Shown here: piece by piece, positions 35,740-44,881 of the stretch
Layout of the letters: every line of letters starts with the position of its first letter
How positions within the stretch are numbered: position 1 is the stretch's first letter
From: Paenarthrobacter nicotinovorans
Lineage (GTDB): Bacteria; Actinomycetota; Actinomycetes; Actinomycetales; Micrococcaceae
Reading direction: 5' to 3'
DNA length: 64,000 bases
Assembly: GCF_007670255.1 (NCBI RefSeq)
Contig: NZ_SZVS01000001.1
Span: 62,001 to 126,000, forward strand
The notes under the pieces: generated by a model
The model's database searches: none
Seen by the model: the letters and a program-made list of their open reading frames with translations, nothing else
Told to the model about the DNA's origin: nothing
Translations under genes and position numbers: made by a program

Positions 35740-36789
35740 CTACCCCAGGAGCTTTCGCAATCCTGCGGCGTGTACTTGTGCAAGTCCAGGCTGCTCCTGC
35801 ACGTCACTGAGCGACAGGCCGGTGGCGTCCTTGACGGCGCGGCGCATGGCTTGCAGATTTGTGAACCCACTGGCCTCGGCAATATTCGCCAGCGACCGCA
35901 TCCAGGAATCTGTGTCGGAGAGAAGCTCCAAGGCTTCCACAGTCCTCAAAGCACGGATGAACTTGTTCACTTGCAGGGCTTCGGCTTCGAAAAGGTAGTA
36001 GAGGGCCCGGCGGGAGAGGTGTGAATAGGCCACCACCTGTTCAACGTTCAAGTCCGGATTCCTGTAGTTCCTCCTCATGAACTTCTTGATCGCGGCTATG
36101 CGCGCCGGTTTTACCTCAGCGTCATCGACCCGGGCTTCCAGCAAGGAGCCGACCAAGCCGGTCATCATGGATCGGAAAACAGGCTCCAAGCGGCCAATTT
36201 CCCGCTCCACGTTTGCGTCCTGCCAGCTGGATAGCGCCGGAACCATCAACCCACGGACCAAGGGGTGTTCCCTGATATCGCCCAAGCCTTCCAACCGCTT
36301 GATTGATGTGTCGTTCAGGCCCAACAGGTGACGGTCAAAATGCAACCTGACTGCACTGAGGCCCTTTGGTGCGTGGAAACTGCCGGCGGAGGAGTGGTCG
36401 AGGAACCTGACGGTGCCTGGGGCAATCTCCTCGGATCGTCCGGAGAAACTGAATCCCGCGCATGAACTTCGGAAGTACACCAGCCAGTTTTGGGCAGGGG
36501 CCGGGGCCCTCCAGTGGCAGATGGCCGGTTCGTTAACTACGTCCACCAGGCTGAAGCCGGGTCCCTCAAGGCTCACGGCCGTTGGATTGAAGCCCGGCCG
36601 GATCTGGCGTTCGGTCTTTTCCAGGCGTGCCGGGGTGTCAATGGCGCTGCCATACCAGCACCGCCAGTGCTCAAACCTATCCTCCGGGTTCAGCCCTGCC
36701 GGGACGGCGTAGCGTTTGATCCCTTCACTGCGTGGGGTGCGGGCATCGGGCAATGAATGATCGGGGCTGGTCGAGGGGGTGCATTTCAT
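35740..36789 (-). CDS. AraC-family transcriptional regulator
   Basis: This 349-residue regulator has an N-terminal AraC-binding-like domain resembling the NahR/AlkS-type group (LVYFRSSCAGFSFSGRSEEIAPGTVRFLDHSSAGSFHAP) and a C-terminal double helix-turn-helix: NPDLNVEQVVAYSHLSRRALYYLFEAEALQVNKFIRALR, then SLANIAEASGFTNLQAMRRAVKDATGLSLSDV. The effector and targets are unknown. It is transcribed in the same direction as the catalase with 144 bases between, so it may belong to another regulon. Confidence 0.88.
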   Translation of the reverse strand: MKCTPSTSPDHSLPDARTPRSEGIKRYAVPAGLNPEDRFEHWRCWYGSAIDTPARLEKTERQIRPGFNPTAVSLEGPGFSLVDVVNEPAICHWRAPAPAQNWLVYFRSSCAGFSFSGRSEEIAPGTVRFLDHSSAGSFHAPKGLSAVRLHFDRHLLGLNDTSIKRLEGLGDIREHPLVRGLMVPALSSWQDANVEREIGRLEPVFRSMMTGLVGSLLEARVDDAEVKPARIAAIKKFMRRNYRNPDLNVEQVVAYSHLSRRALYYLFEAEALQVNKFIRALRTVEALELLSDTDSWMRSLANIAEASGFTNLQAMRRAVKDATGLSLSDVQEQPGLAQVHAAGLRKLLG

Positions 36790-36927
36790 GGGGTGTGGCC
36801 TTTTGGCTGCCCGGCAGCCGTTGTTCTGCTGAGCAGTTCTGCTGAACCTCAGTGCAGCGCGCTCATGCGATGGGAAGTTACAAGTCTAGGTACAGCGCAG
36901 GGCATACGTGGTCACCAGTGGTAGACA

Positions 36928-37854
36928 TCACAGCTCCTGCCATGTCCACCACACCTCCGGTTCGACGGCGGGATGCCCGAGCAGATATCCCTGCCCTGCG
37001 GTTACTCCCAGCTCCCTTACTGCTGCCAGTTCTCCCTCGGTCTCGATTCCTTCGGCAACCAAGGCCGCTCCAATACCCGCAGCGAACGTCACCATGGCCG
37101 CTCCGAGGGCCTTTTTGGCTTGGTCCCCTTCGATTCCGGAGACGAGGTCCCGATCCAGCTTGATCACGTCGGGCCGCACGTGAAGGATGTGGCGCATCGA
37201 TGCAAACCCGGCGCCGGCATCGTCAACCGCGATCCGCAAACCAAGCGCGCGTGCTCGCGCCAGGGCTGCGCAGAGAGATGGGTAGTCCGTCACTGGACTG
37301 TGTTCGGTCAGCTCCAGGACGATTCGTTCGGCAGGCAACGATGAGCCCTGAAGAATGGCGTCCATGCGCGGATCACAACATGCCTGTGGAGACACATTCA
37401 GGGAAACGTAGAGATGGGGCGGGAGTGCTGCGGCGGCCGCGAGTGCACTCTCCAACGCCAGGAATTCGAGCTCAAGTACACATCCCGCGGAGGCGGCGTC
37501 GGCAAACCAAGCGTCAGGTGCCTGGATGGGCCAGCCGGAGAAGCGGGTCAGCGCTTCGACTCCGGTGACCTCGCCGGTTTCCAAGTGATGGATAGGCTGA
37601 AAAGCCGTTGACACGGCCCGGCTGCTGATGATGTCCTGAACTTTGGCGCCCAGCCTTTCATCCGCCGGGCCTGCACCGCTCCCAGAGGCTGTCAGCCCGG
37701 CAGCACCCTTGAGGCCGGTGGCTCTGAAGGCGAGCTGAACCAGCACTGACGAAATAATTCCTACTGCCGCGCCCGCGAAAAAGACATCCGGCCCGGCACC
37801 ATTGCGGCGTGCACCGCTGCGCACTGACTGTGTGATGGCTGTGAAGATCACCAT
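36928..37854 (-). CDS. Membrane-anchored EAL-domain cyclic-di-GMP phosphodiesterase
   Basis: This 308-residue protein has one membrane helix near residues 24-44 and then an EAL domain. Active-site residues appear intact: E100-A-L-T-R, the Asn in SLNVSP, Glu in LELTE, the Asp pair in VDDAGAGF, Lys in IKLDR, and Glu in AEGIETEGE. It should therefore hydrolyse cyclic di-GMP. No GGDEF, PAS or other sensor domain is present. It appears to be a single gene. Confidence 0.88.
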   Translation of the reverse strand: MVIFTAITQSVRSGARRNGAGPDVFFAGAAVGIISSVLVQLAFRATGLKGAAGLTASGSGAGPADERLGAKVQDIISSRAVSTAFQPIHHLETGEVTGVEALTRFSGWPIQAPDAWFADAASAGCVLELEFLALESALAAAAALPPHLYVSLNVSPQACCDPRMDAILQGSSLPAERIVLELTEHSPVTDYPSLCAALARARALGLRIAVDDAGAGFASMRHILHVRPDVIKLDRDLVSGIEGDQAKKALGAAMVTFAAGIGAALVAEGIETEGELAAVRELGVTAGQGYLLGHPAVEPEVWWTWQEL

Positions 37855-38063
37855 TGCAAAACACTATGGTTCCCGTGCGGAGGGAGGGACGCGCAGCTGT
37901 ATCACTCTGTGCAGTCTTGGGTCCGGTGCGTTACTTTTCGTGCAAAGCAGCGAAGGCCCTCCGGCTCACTGCACGGATTGAATGCCCGTGAGGAAATTTT
38001 TGCACGCGACGGCATCGGGCCCGCCCGTTCGCTCCGGGGTCGGCGGCTAGGCTTGTCAACGTT

Positions 38064-38106
38064 CCTGTCCCGCCCGGCCATCCCCCAAGTCGCTGGGCGG
38101 GGCAGG
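38064..38106. terminator. Long hairpin downstream of kinase-like gene
   Basis: A 14-bp GC-rich stem (two G-T pairs; arms at 38064-38077 and 38093-38106) lies 43 bases beyond the stop of the SCO1664-like gene. It lacks an obvious T-run, so it may be a terminator or a 3'-end stabiliser. The rest of 37855-38148 shows nothing I recognise. Confidence 0.5.
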
Positions 38107-38148
38107 GACCTTACCGCCGTCGTCGAAACCGTTGGGATTCCCGCCCTG

Positions 38149-38916
38149 TTAGAACAGCGGCCATGGGACGGCCGGCATGCCGCCGTGCGGCGCCGGAAAC
38201 CGTCCGGCAGTACACAATCGTGAGCAACGCGCATGCAGCGCCGCGATTTCCCCGGCGGTGAGCAACCCGGCCAAGTCACGACCCAGGTCGCCGTCCAGTC
38301 CTTTGCGGACACGCTCGACGCCTTCACGTTCCTCGTCGGTGAGGGAATCTCCCAGCCAGCCCCAAAGAACCGTGCGCAGCTTGTGCTCGCTATTAAAGGT
38401 CAGCCCGTGGTCCACCCCGTGCCGGTGCCCGTCAGGCATGGCAAGGATGTGGTTGCCTTTCCGGTCAGCGTTGTTGACGACGGCGTCGAACACGGCCATC
38501 CGTCGGAGGGCCGGGGAGTCTTCGTGGATCAGGGCGACCATTCGCCCGTTGTCGTCCTGGCCTTCAAGAACGGCTTTCCAACCCGCATCCGGCACATTGT
38601 CCGTCGCGACCAGGTCCACCGGGTTTTGCCTGGGGTCCTGCTCCTGCCACAGCTGCACCATACCGGTCCCCAGGGGACCGTCCCGCAGCCACGTTCGCGG
38701 CACGATGTTCCAGCCGAGGAGCTGGGATACCAGATAGGAGGCTACCTCCCGGTGCGCCAGCGTCCCGTCCGGAAAATCCCACAGCGGGCTCTCACCTGCT
38801 ATCGGTTTGTAGACGACAGGCACCTCGCCGATGCTTCCTAGAAACGTAGCGTTCGACGCCGTCGTGATGCGGCCGGTAAGCGTCAGCTCGTCGGCGACCA
38901 GGTCCGGTTCTGCCAT
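38149..38916 (-). CDS. SCO1664 family protein (PI3/4-kinase-like fold)
   Basis: This 255-residue protein is of the actinobacterial SCO1664 family. It has kinase-like features: a Lys in VPVVYKPIAGE, a catalytic-loop-like D-A-V-V-N-N-A-D-R-K-G-N-H-I and an Asp in GVDHGLTFN corresponding to the metal-binding loop. It is the last gene of a three-gene leftward cassette with DUF3090 and a histidine phosphatase that is conserved in actinobacteria, typically near mycothiol genes. The substrate is unknown. Confidence 0.87.
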   Translation of the reverse strand: MAEPDLVADELTLTGRITTASNATFLGSIGEVPVVYKPIAGESPLWDFPDGTLAHREVASYLVSQLLGWNIVPRTWLRDGPLGTGMVQLWQEQDPRQNPVDLVATDNVPDAGWKAVLEGQDDNGRMVALIHEDSPALRRMAVFDAVVNNADRKGNHILAMPDGHRHGVDHGLTFNSEHKLRTVLWGWLGDSLTDEEREGVERVRKGLDGDLGRDLAGLLTAGEIAALHARCSRLCTAGRFPAPHGGMPAVPWPLF

Positions 38917-39467
38917 CAGACCTCGGGAAGTGTGCAGGTATGGCCTTCGGGGTCTATGGGGTATCCGCAGAAGGCGCAGCTGGGCCGGCCTGCTGCGACG
39001 ATTTCATGGGTGCGCTTGGTGAACGCGCGGGCAGTGCCCACCGGCATGCGCACCAGGAGCATCTCGGTGTCCTCGGGCCCGTTGTTTTCGAGCGGTTCAT
39101 CGAGGTCGTCAACGTCGGCATCGATCGGATAGGCCTCTATGACGACTTGTGCAGTTGTGGGATCCCAACCAAGGCTCATGGCTCCAGCGCGGAACTGCTC
39201 CACGGGAGACTCGAGCGGCTCATTGTCGTCCAGCTCAACAGGGCTGCTCGACGGGACGCTGAAGGGGTTGTCCTTGACGGTGCTGAGTTGGTCCAGGAGT
39301 TCGTCGATCTTCTCTGCCAGCTGTGCGGACTGTTGCTTCTCAAGGGCAACACTCACGATCTGCGTCCCTGCGCGCACTTGCAGATAGAACGTGCGCGCTC
39401 CAGGTAGGCCAATGGTGCCAATGACAACCCGGTCCGGCCAGGCAAACTCGTGAACACGCGTAGGCAT
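38916..39467 (-). CDS. DUF3090 family protein
   Basis: This 183-residue protein matches the conserved actinobacterial DUF3090 pattern. It has an N-terminal beta-rich region (IGLPGARTFYLQVRAGTQIVSVALEKQQ) and a C-terminal zinc-finger-like tail C-A-F-C-G-Y-P-I-D-P-E-G-H-T-C. Its start is close to the phosphatase stop, and its stop overlaps the start of the kinase-like gene. Its role is not known; constant linkage suggests one pathway. Confidence 0.88.
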   Translation of the reverse strand: MPTRVHEFAWPDRVVIGTIGLPGARTFYLQVRAGTQIVSVALEKQQSAQLAEKIDELLDQLSTVKDNPFSVPSSSPVELDDNEPLESPVEQFRAGAMSLGWDPTTAQVVIEAYPIDADVDDLDEPLENNGPEDTEMLLVRMPVGTARAFTKRTHEIVAAGRPSCAFCGYPIDPEGHTCTLPEV

Positions 39468-39491
39468 GTCAGTATTTTATGCACATGCGGT

Positions 39492-40184
39492 TCACGGCGT
39501 CTTCTGCCCTGCGCCGCCGCCGACCGGGGCGTCACCGGACGAAATGCCCTTCGCCAGCCACGAGAGATCGCCGGCGTCCGTGTTGGTGGCGAAAACGCTG
39601 GGCCGGTTGGCGCCGTAGTGCACGATCGATACGGAGGCGGGACTTACGTTGATCCGTTGGAACAAATCCAGGTGCATGCCGAGGGCGTCGGCGAGGACCG
39701 ACTTGATGACATCTCCGTGACTCACCGCCACCCAAACGGCACCCGGGCCGAACTCCGCTTCGAACGCGGCATCGTGGCGTCGGATCGCGGCTACGGCCCG
39801 CGCCTGCATCCCGGCCATGGACTCACCACCGGGGAAGACGACGGCGGATGGTTGCGTTTGGACTGTGGGCCACAATGGCTCCGTGGCGAGCTCGCTAAGG
39901 GTACGGCCCTGCCATTGGCCATAATCGCACTCGGTGAGGTCGTCCTCGACCGGCGCGTGCGGGCTGCCCTCCTGCCGATCAAGGATGACTTGAGCCGTCT
40001 CCCGGCAACGTTCCAGAGGGCTGGAGACTACTCCCACAAGGGGTATGGACGTGAGGCGGTCTGCGGTCCGGATTGCCTGCTCCCGCCCGGCCTGGTCCAG
40101 CCTCACTCCCGGGGCCCGCCCGGCCAGCAGTCCGGTTGCATTGGCCGTGGTGCGGCCGTGCCGCACGAGGATAACTGTCGCCAT
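39492..40184 (-). CDS. Histidine phosphatase family protein (MSMEG_4193-like)
   Basis: This 230-residue phosphoglycerate-mutase-superfamily phosphatase has the phosphorylated His in LVRHGRTTAN (RHG at residues 8-10), a second active-site region in SSPLERCRETAQ and the late His in VAVSHGDVIKSVL. It is first in the cassette with DUF3090 and the kinase-like protein, so it may remove a phosphate that the latter adds. The substrate is unknown. Confidence 0.9.
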   Translation of the reverse strand: MATVILVRHGRTTANATGLLAGRAPGVRLDQAGREQAIRTADRLTSIPLVGVVSSPLERCRETAQVILDRQEGSPHAPVEDDLTECDYGQWQGRTLSELATEPLWPTVQTQPSAVVFPGGESMAGMQARAVAAIRRHDAAFEAEFGPGAVWVAVSHGDVIKSVLADALGMHLDLFQRINVSPASVSIVHYGANRPSVFATNTDAGDLSWLAKGISSGDAPVGGGAGQKTP

Positions 40185-40390
40185 CCACCCAGCCTAACCA
40201 CCTGATCCGGGGTGTTGTGAACCATTTATACGGAAAGGAACACTTGGGAAACTGAGGGTTTGAAAGAAGCCACTTTAATGCGGCATAGTGGAGTCAAAAT
40301 TTCGCTGAAGAAGCCCGGCGCCCTTTTCGCTTTACCGCGGAGGTTTGATGCGTCCCCCTGCCCACCGTCAGTTCCTCTTGGGAGATTGAC

Positions 40391-41128
40391 ATGGAAACCC
40401 GGGAACAAAACGAAGACTTCAAGCTCCTCCATCAGTTGATCCCTGCTGGAGACGTCCGGAATTTCCTGGACGGCATGACGCGGTATGCCGCCACGACGCT
40501 GAGCCGGGCCGCCGGGGTGCGTGTCGAGTGTGCCGTGACCTTGTGGAGGCGTAAGCGTGCGGTCACCGTTGCCGCAAGCAGCGACAATGCGCTTCTGCTG
40601 GACGGTATTGAGCAGGCGATTGGAAGTGGTCCTGCGCAGGAGGCCCTGGAAACTTCACAGTCTGTGCTCCTGGCAGATGCTACGACTGACCGGAGATGGC
40701 CCGAGTACTGCAAGGACCTGGCCTCGGCAGGTTTTGAAAGCGCCCTGGGTGTTCCGTTGTCCTTGGGGGTGGACGCTGCGGCCGCGTTGAACTTCTTTGC
40801 CTCTGAAGCCGGGAAGTTCACGGAGGACGCCATACGCGAGGCTGAAGTGTTCGCGGATATAGCCGCCCAGGCGCTCCGGCTTGCCCTGCGTATTTCAACA
40901 GCTGATCTTTTGGCGGAGGACCTGAAAGCGGCTATGGCCCGAAGGACTGCCATCGACCTTGCATGCGGCATGATCATGGCCCAAAGCCGCTGCACCCAGA
41001 GCGAAGCTTTCGCTTTTCTGCAGCAGGCATCCCAGAACAGAAACCAGAAACTGCATGATGTCGCCGAAGGCATTATCGCGGGGATTTCCGATCCGCAGGA
41101 AGCCACAAAGACGTTCTTTCAGGACTAA
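40391..41128 (+). CDS. GAF-ANTAR domain antiterminator-type regulator
   Basis: This 245-residue protein has an N-terminal GAF sensor (about 20-165, including LDGIEQAIGSGPAQEALETSQSVLLADATTDRRWPEY) and a C-terminal three-helix ANTAR RNA-binding domain (LKAAMARRTAIDLACGMIMAQSRCTQSEAFAFLQQASQNRNQKLHDVAEGII). ANTAR proteins bind paired hexanucleotide-loop hairpins and prevent transcription termination. The gene is one of three of this type within 3 kb. The ATG at 40391 follows a GGGAG ribosome-binding site. Confidence 0.9.
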   Translation: METREQNEDFKLLHQLIPAGDVRNFLDGMTRYAATTLSRAAGVRVECAVTLWRRKRAVTVAASSDNALLLDGIEQAIGSGPAQEALETSQSVLLADATTDRRWPEYCKDLASAGFESALGVPLSLGVDAAAALNFFASEAGKFTEDAIREAEVFADIAAQALRLALRISTADLLAEDLKAAMARRTAIDLACGMIMAQSRCTQSEAFAFLQQASQNRNQKLHDVAEGIIAGISDPQEATKTFFQD

Positions 41129-41307
41129 GGGCTGTGCTCCGGAAGCGCGGCATCCGGCGGGGCGCGTTGCGTACGAACGATCTGTGCGGTGGACTATCGT
41201 GGTGCGCTGTTCTGAGCTTTCAGTTCTCACTATAATAAGGATACTTACCAACGTCGGTTCCTGTGGACTGTGAAGCGGCGCGGAAAGGTCAAGAATGATG
41301 GCTGGGA

Positions 41308-42081
41308 ATGATGTGGATCGGTCCCGCGACGGATGGCGACGTGGAAGATGCGGTGGTACCGGTGAGTGAGCTGCCCCTGACGGATGAGCTGGCTGTGATG
41401 TTCGCACGGGCCTCGAACATGCTGCTTACTGAAGAAACGGTGTCGAATGCCCTTGCATTGATTACAGAAGCGGCCGTGCTTGCCGTCGATGACGCCGTGG
41501 GTGCGGGCGTGTCGTTGATGGAAGCCGATGGGAGGCGCAGCAGTGCGGCCTCCACCTCGACGGTTGTGGCCGCCGCGGACGCATTGCAATACGAGCTGGG
41601 GCAAGGGCCCTGCCTGACCGCCTGGGCCTCGGGCAAGCCCGTGGATTCGGAGGACATTCGTACGGATCCCCGGTGGATTCAATGGGGGCAGGCAGCAGCG
41701 GATCTGGGAGTGCGTTCCTGCGTCAGTGTGCCGCTGCTCTCCGGTGATCTGGCCTTTGGGGCCATCAAAGTCTATTGGGAGGCGCCGGGAACGGCCTCAC
41801 CTCGACTGATCCACCTTTTGGAAGCCTTTGCTTCACAGGCTTCGATCTTCCTGGTCAATGCGCTTGCCAAGGAGAGAGTCTCGGCGCTTAGTGACCAGCT
41901 CAAATCGTCCCTGGCGCACCGCGACCTGATAGCAACTGCCAAAGGCATAACCATGGCCACGCTGGGCCTGGGCGAGCAGGAGGCTGTGCTGCATTTGATT
42001 GCACGGTCCACCAAGGAGAAGCGCCGGCTGCATGAGGTGGCGCGTGAAGTCATTGACAACGTGCCGGGATCCGCTGATTGA
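41308..42081 (+). CDS. GAF-ANTAR domain antiterminator-type regulator
   Basis: This 257-residue protein has a GAF domain (about 25-175, including YELGQGPCLTAWASGKPVDSEDIRTDPRW) and an ANTAR domain (LKSSLAHRDLIATAKGITMATLGLGEQEAVLHLIARSTKEKRRLHEVAREVID). A TATAAT hexamer at 41231-41236 could be its -10. The small gene downstream (12 bases apart) is probably co-expressed. Confidence 0.9.
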   Translation: MMWIGPATDGDVEDAVVPVSELPLTDELAVMFARASNMLLTEETVSNALALITEAAVLAVDDAVGAGVSLMEADGRRSSAASTSTVVAAADALQYELGQGPCLTAWASGKPVDSEDIRTDPRWIQWGQAAADLGVRSCVSVPLLSGDLAFGAIKVYWEAPGTASPRLIHLLEAFASQASIFLVNALAKERVSALSDQLKSSLAHRDLIATAKGITMATLGLGEQEAVLHLIARSTKEKRRLHEVAREVIDNVPGSAD

Positions 42082-42093
42082 CCGGGGGAGACT

Positions 42094-42381
42094 ATGAGCT
42101 TTGCGAGTGGTGAGGAGTTGCAACGGCACCAGTTTCGCTTGGCGTTGGAGGATACCGACTTGACCCTGGAACAGGTCTGGATGGCTTACTTCGGCATTGG
42201 TGGTGCGTCAGGCCTCGTCGAAATTCAGGCGTACTACTACGGTGCGCTCAGCTTGCCACCGCTGGAGCGTGACTTGCTGGCCCACGCACTGAACGAGACG
42301 TTGGATGCGCGCGGCCAAAATGGCAGGCGGGCCAGCTACGGGCACGATACCATGGGTGGCGAAAGCGACCTTGAGGAGTAG
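42094..42381 (+). CDS. Small hypothetical protein next to ANTAR gene
   Basis: This is a 95-residue acidic soluble protein containing QVWMAYFGIGGASGLVEIQAYYYGALSLPPLERDLLAHALNE, not assigned to a family. It follows the GAF-ANTAR gene by 12 bases. The start ATG has a GGGGGAG ribosome-binding site. It may partner the ANTAR regulators; this rests on position only. Confidence 0.75.
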   Translation: MSFASGEELQRHQFRLALEDTDLTLEQVWMAYFGIGGASGLVEIQAYYYGALSLPPLERDLLAHALNETLDARGQNGRRASYGHDTMGGESDLEE

Positions 42382-42404
42382 TGTCCCGGTGCCGCTGCTG
42401 TCGG

Positions 42405-43151
42405 TCAGGGTTCCTGATTTTCGATTATCGTGGGCTGCTTTGGAGACGGAGGCCGGACTGATGCGGAACCTTGGAGGATTTCGGTCGCGATATCGCGAAT
42501 CCTTCGGCTGTTGTTGAGGGCCGCGACGTGGAGGAGATCCATGGCCTGTTGCCGGCTGCAATGGTTCTGCACCATGATCAACGACACCGCGGCGTCCACC
42601 ACCGCGCGGGACTGCAGCACCGTGGTGAGGTGATCCGGAACGTTGCTCCTGTGCAGCCTGAGGGCAAGGCGAAGGGTCTTGGAAATTGAAGCGGCGTGGG
42701 CTTCGACCGCGGCAACGGTCGGCTTATCGAAGACCCCCAGTGTCAAGGCGTAGCAGTTCAGGGCAGCACGCGAGGCGCCCTCACTCTCAATGGGAACGGC
42801 CAGTACGGACCTGACTCCTTCGCCGGCAACCCGTTTGGCGTAGTCCCGCCATCCGCGGTCCATTCGCAGGTCCTCAATGAGGACAGTGCGCTGGTTCCTC
42901 AAGGCTGTAAGGCAAGGTCCGTCGTCGAACGCGTATTGCTTTTCGTCGAGCCTCCGGGCTTTGTCGCTGCTGCTGGCCACGGTGGCGGGCGAGGTATCCC
43001 TTTCGACGGTTATGGCGCACAACATCGGGTCCCTGGCACCAAGAAGCGAAGCTGAGATGGTGGTCAACCCCAGGAGGAAATCTGCAAACCCCGGGTTCTC
43101 CAGGAGTAAGTCCTGCAGTTGTTCCGCGGTGGGTCCCACGTAATCGGCCAT
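42405..43151 (-). CDS. GAF-ANTAR domain antiterminator-type regulator
   Basis: This protein of about 248 residues has a GAF domain (ARRLDEKQYAFDDGPCLTALRNQRTVLIEDLRMDRGWRDY) and an ANTAR domain (LTTVLQSRAVVDAAVSLIMVQNHCSRQQAMDLLHVAALNNSRRIRDIATEIL). It is on the opposite strand from the other two, converging with the small gene. The start at 43151 is where similarity begins; the frame is open to 43262. It carries a Gln/Asn/His-rich ANTAR core differing from its neighbours, so the RNA targets may differ. Confidence 0.88.
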   Translation of the reverse strand: MADYVGPTAEQLQDLLLENPGFADFLLGLTTISASLLGARDPMLCAITVERDTSPATVASSSDKARRLDEKQYAFDDGPCLTALRNQRTVLIEDLRMDRGWRDYAKRVAGEGVRSVLAVPIESEGASRAALNCYALTLGVFDKPTVAAVEAHAASISKTLRLALRLHRSNVPDHLTTVLQSRAVVDAAVSLIMVQNHCSRQQAMDLLHVAALNNSRRIRDIATEILQGSASVRPPSPKQPTIIENQEP

Positions 43152-43313
43152 GTCACCCCGATTCAAAACACGCGGATGGTCAGCCTGTCCCTGGGGTGTA
43201 CCCGGCAGGCCACGTGGCGCGCAATTCTCCGATGACGTTAACGCTACGCTTCCAAGGTGCAATGCACACCAGTCAGTTTGGGCCTGGAGCGCGCAACAGC
43301 TGACCGGCCCTGA

Positions 43314-44792
43314 TCATTGGTCCCGCTGGTGCGCCACCACGCGGATGGTGTCCACCGAAGGGTCCGCTGGGTCCGGCAGCACCATTCCGGCAGCGGAGCC
43401 GCTTCGCAGGTAGTCGACCACCGCCGCGTTGATCTTTTCGCCGGGGAGGATCGCCGGAACACCCGGGGGATAAGGGGTGATCTGCTCGGCTGCGATGCGG
43501 CCAGCTGCTTCCTCCGCCGGTACGTTCTCCACCGGACCGAAGAAAGCGTCCCGGGGTAACATGACCGTTTCCATCTCCAGATCCTCCGGTTCCGGGACCT
43601 GGACCTTTGGTGGCGTTGGCAGCTCCCGGGCAGCATTGATGAGGTCCCGCAGGGCTGTCAGGAGTCGTTCGGTGGTTTCTTCGTTGTCGGACTGGGACAA
43701 CGTTGCCTCTATGCGCCGGTGGTCGTTGAGTCCGACGTCGATCCGGCGCGTCGCCCGCAGCCAGTCTGCTGCCTGGTAGCCGCTGATCCCCAGCTCTCCG
43801 ACGTCGATCAGGACGTGAAGTGGGTCAAAGTCATGGGATGCTTCTGCCCTGGTCAACTCAGATCCCAGGACGTGGAGGCCGTCCATTGCGTCGATGTCGC
43901 TTCTGACTCTGTCTGCGAGAGTAAGGGCATTCTCCAGCAGCTTCCGGCCTTCCTGCACCATCTGTCGTCGCCAACCATCGATTGCGGCATAGATCATCAC
44001 ATTCGCGCTGGTCGTTGAGAGCAGGTCGGCACACTGGCTGAGCCGTATCGGATCCACCAGGTTGCCTTGGAGATGGTAGATGGAACCCTGCTCGAAGCCC
44101 ATGCCCATTTTGTGGACGCTGACCACGCAGATGTCTGCTCCCGCGTCCATGGCCCACGTCGGAAGGCGGTCATGGAAGGGCAAATGCGCGCCCCAGGCTT
44201 CATCAATGATCAGCGGCTTTCCCCGGGAGTGGCAGATTTCGGCAATCTTTGCGATGTCCGCACAGGTCCCGTACGGGGTTGGGCTCGTGATGAACGCCGC
44301 GGCGGCATCCGGGTACCGCTGCCACATCTTTTCCACTTCTTCAGGGGATGGCGGATGCGCGATGTGGAGTTCGCGGTCCCACTGGGGGCGGATCCAGCGG
44401 GGCTGGAGGCCGGAGAGGATAATTCCGGCCACCACTGATTTGTGTGCGTCACGTCCGATCAGCAGATCACCGTTGCCCTTGGTGACGGCGAGGATCGAGG
44501 CCTTCACCGAGAGGGAACTCCCGCAGGTGGAAAAGAAGGCCTTCTCTGCCCCGACTGCTTCAGCCATGAGTTCCTCGGCCTTGCTCAGGTACTTGCCGGA
44601 GGACTTGCGGTCGTCGACGCCCGCCGTGGAAAGGACATCGGATCTATACGGATCGGCTCCCAGGATGTCCAGGGCGCGGGGATCGGCGCCCCTTCCCTGG
44701 CGATGCCCGGGCGGGGTAAAGCCGTAGCGGTCAAAGCGGTGGTACTCGGCCAGCGCCTCCAGCAGGGGTGCTTCATTCTGGTCCATTGCCAT
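43314..44792 (-). CDS. Orn/Lys/Arg decarboxylase family PLP enzyme
   Basis: This 492-residue fold-type I PLP decarboxylase has the cofactor lysine at about 228 (SVHKMG), the phosphate-contact STCGSSLSVKA loop, PTPYGTCADI and IDEAWGAHLPFHDRLP. It is the shorter form without an N-terminal wing domain. It probably decarboxylates arginine, lysine or ornithine to a polyamine precursor; the substrate cannot be told from sequence alone. It is divergent from the M20 peptidase. Confidence 0.9.
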   Translation of the reverse strand: MAMDQNEAPLLEALAEYHRFDRYGFTPPGHRQGRGADPRALDILGADPYRSDVLSTAGVDDRKSSGKYLSKAEELMAEAVGAEKAFFSTCGSSLSVKASILAVTKGNGDLLIGRDAHKSVVAGIILSGLQPRWIRPQWDRELHIAHPPSPEEVEKMWQRYPDAAAAFITSPTPYGTCADIAKIAEICHSRGKPLIIDEAWGAHLPFHDRLPTWAMDAGADICVVSVHKMGMGFEQGSIYHLQGNLVDPIRLSQCADLLSTTSANVMIYAAIDGWRRQMVQEGRKLLENALTLADRVRSDIDAMDGLHVLGSELTRAEASHDFDPLHVLIDVGELGISGYQAADWLRATRRIDVGLNDHRRIEATLSQSDNEETTERLLTALRDLINAARELPTPPKVQVPEPEDLEMETVMLPRDAFFGPVENVPAEEAAGRIAAEQITPYPPGVPAILPGEKINAAVVDYLRSGSAAGMVLPDPADPSVDTIRVVAHQRDQ

Positions 44793-44881
44793 TCCATCCT
44801 TGCGCTAGAAGTAAGTAAGCTGACAATCACGTCTTTCCCGTCATCTTTTCCGTACCCCTCAAGACGCAAGGTGAATCGTCC

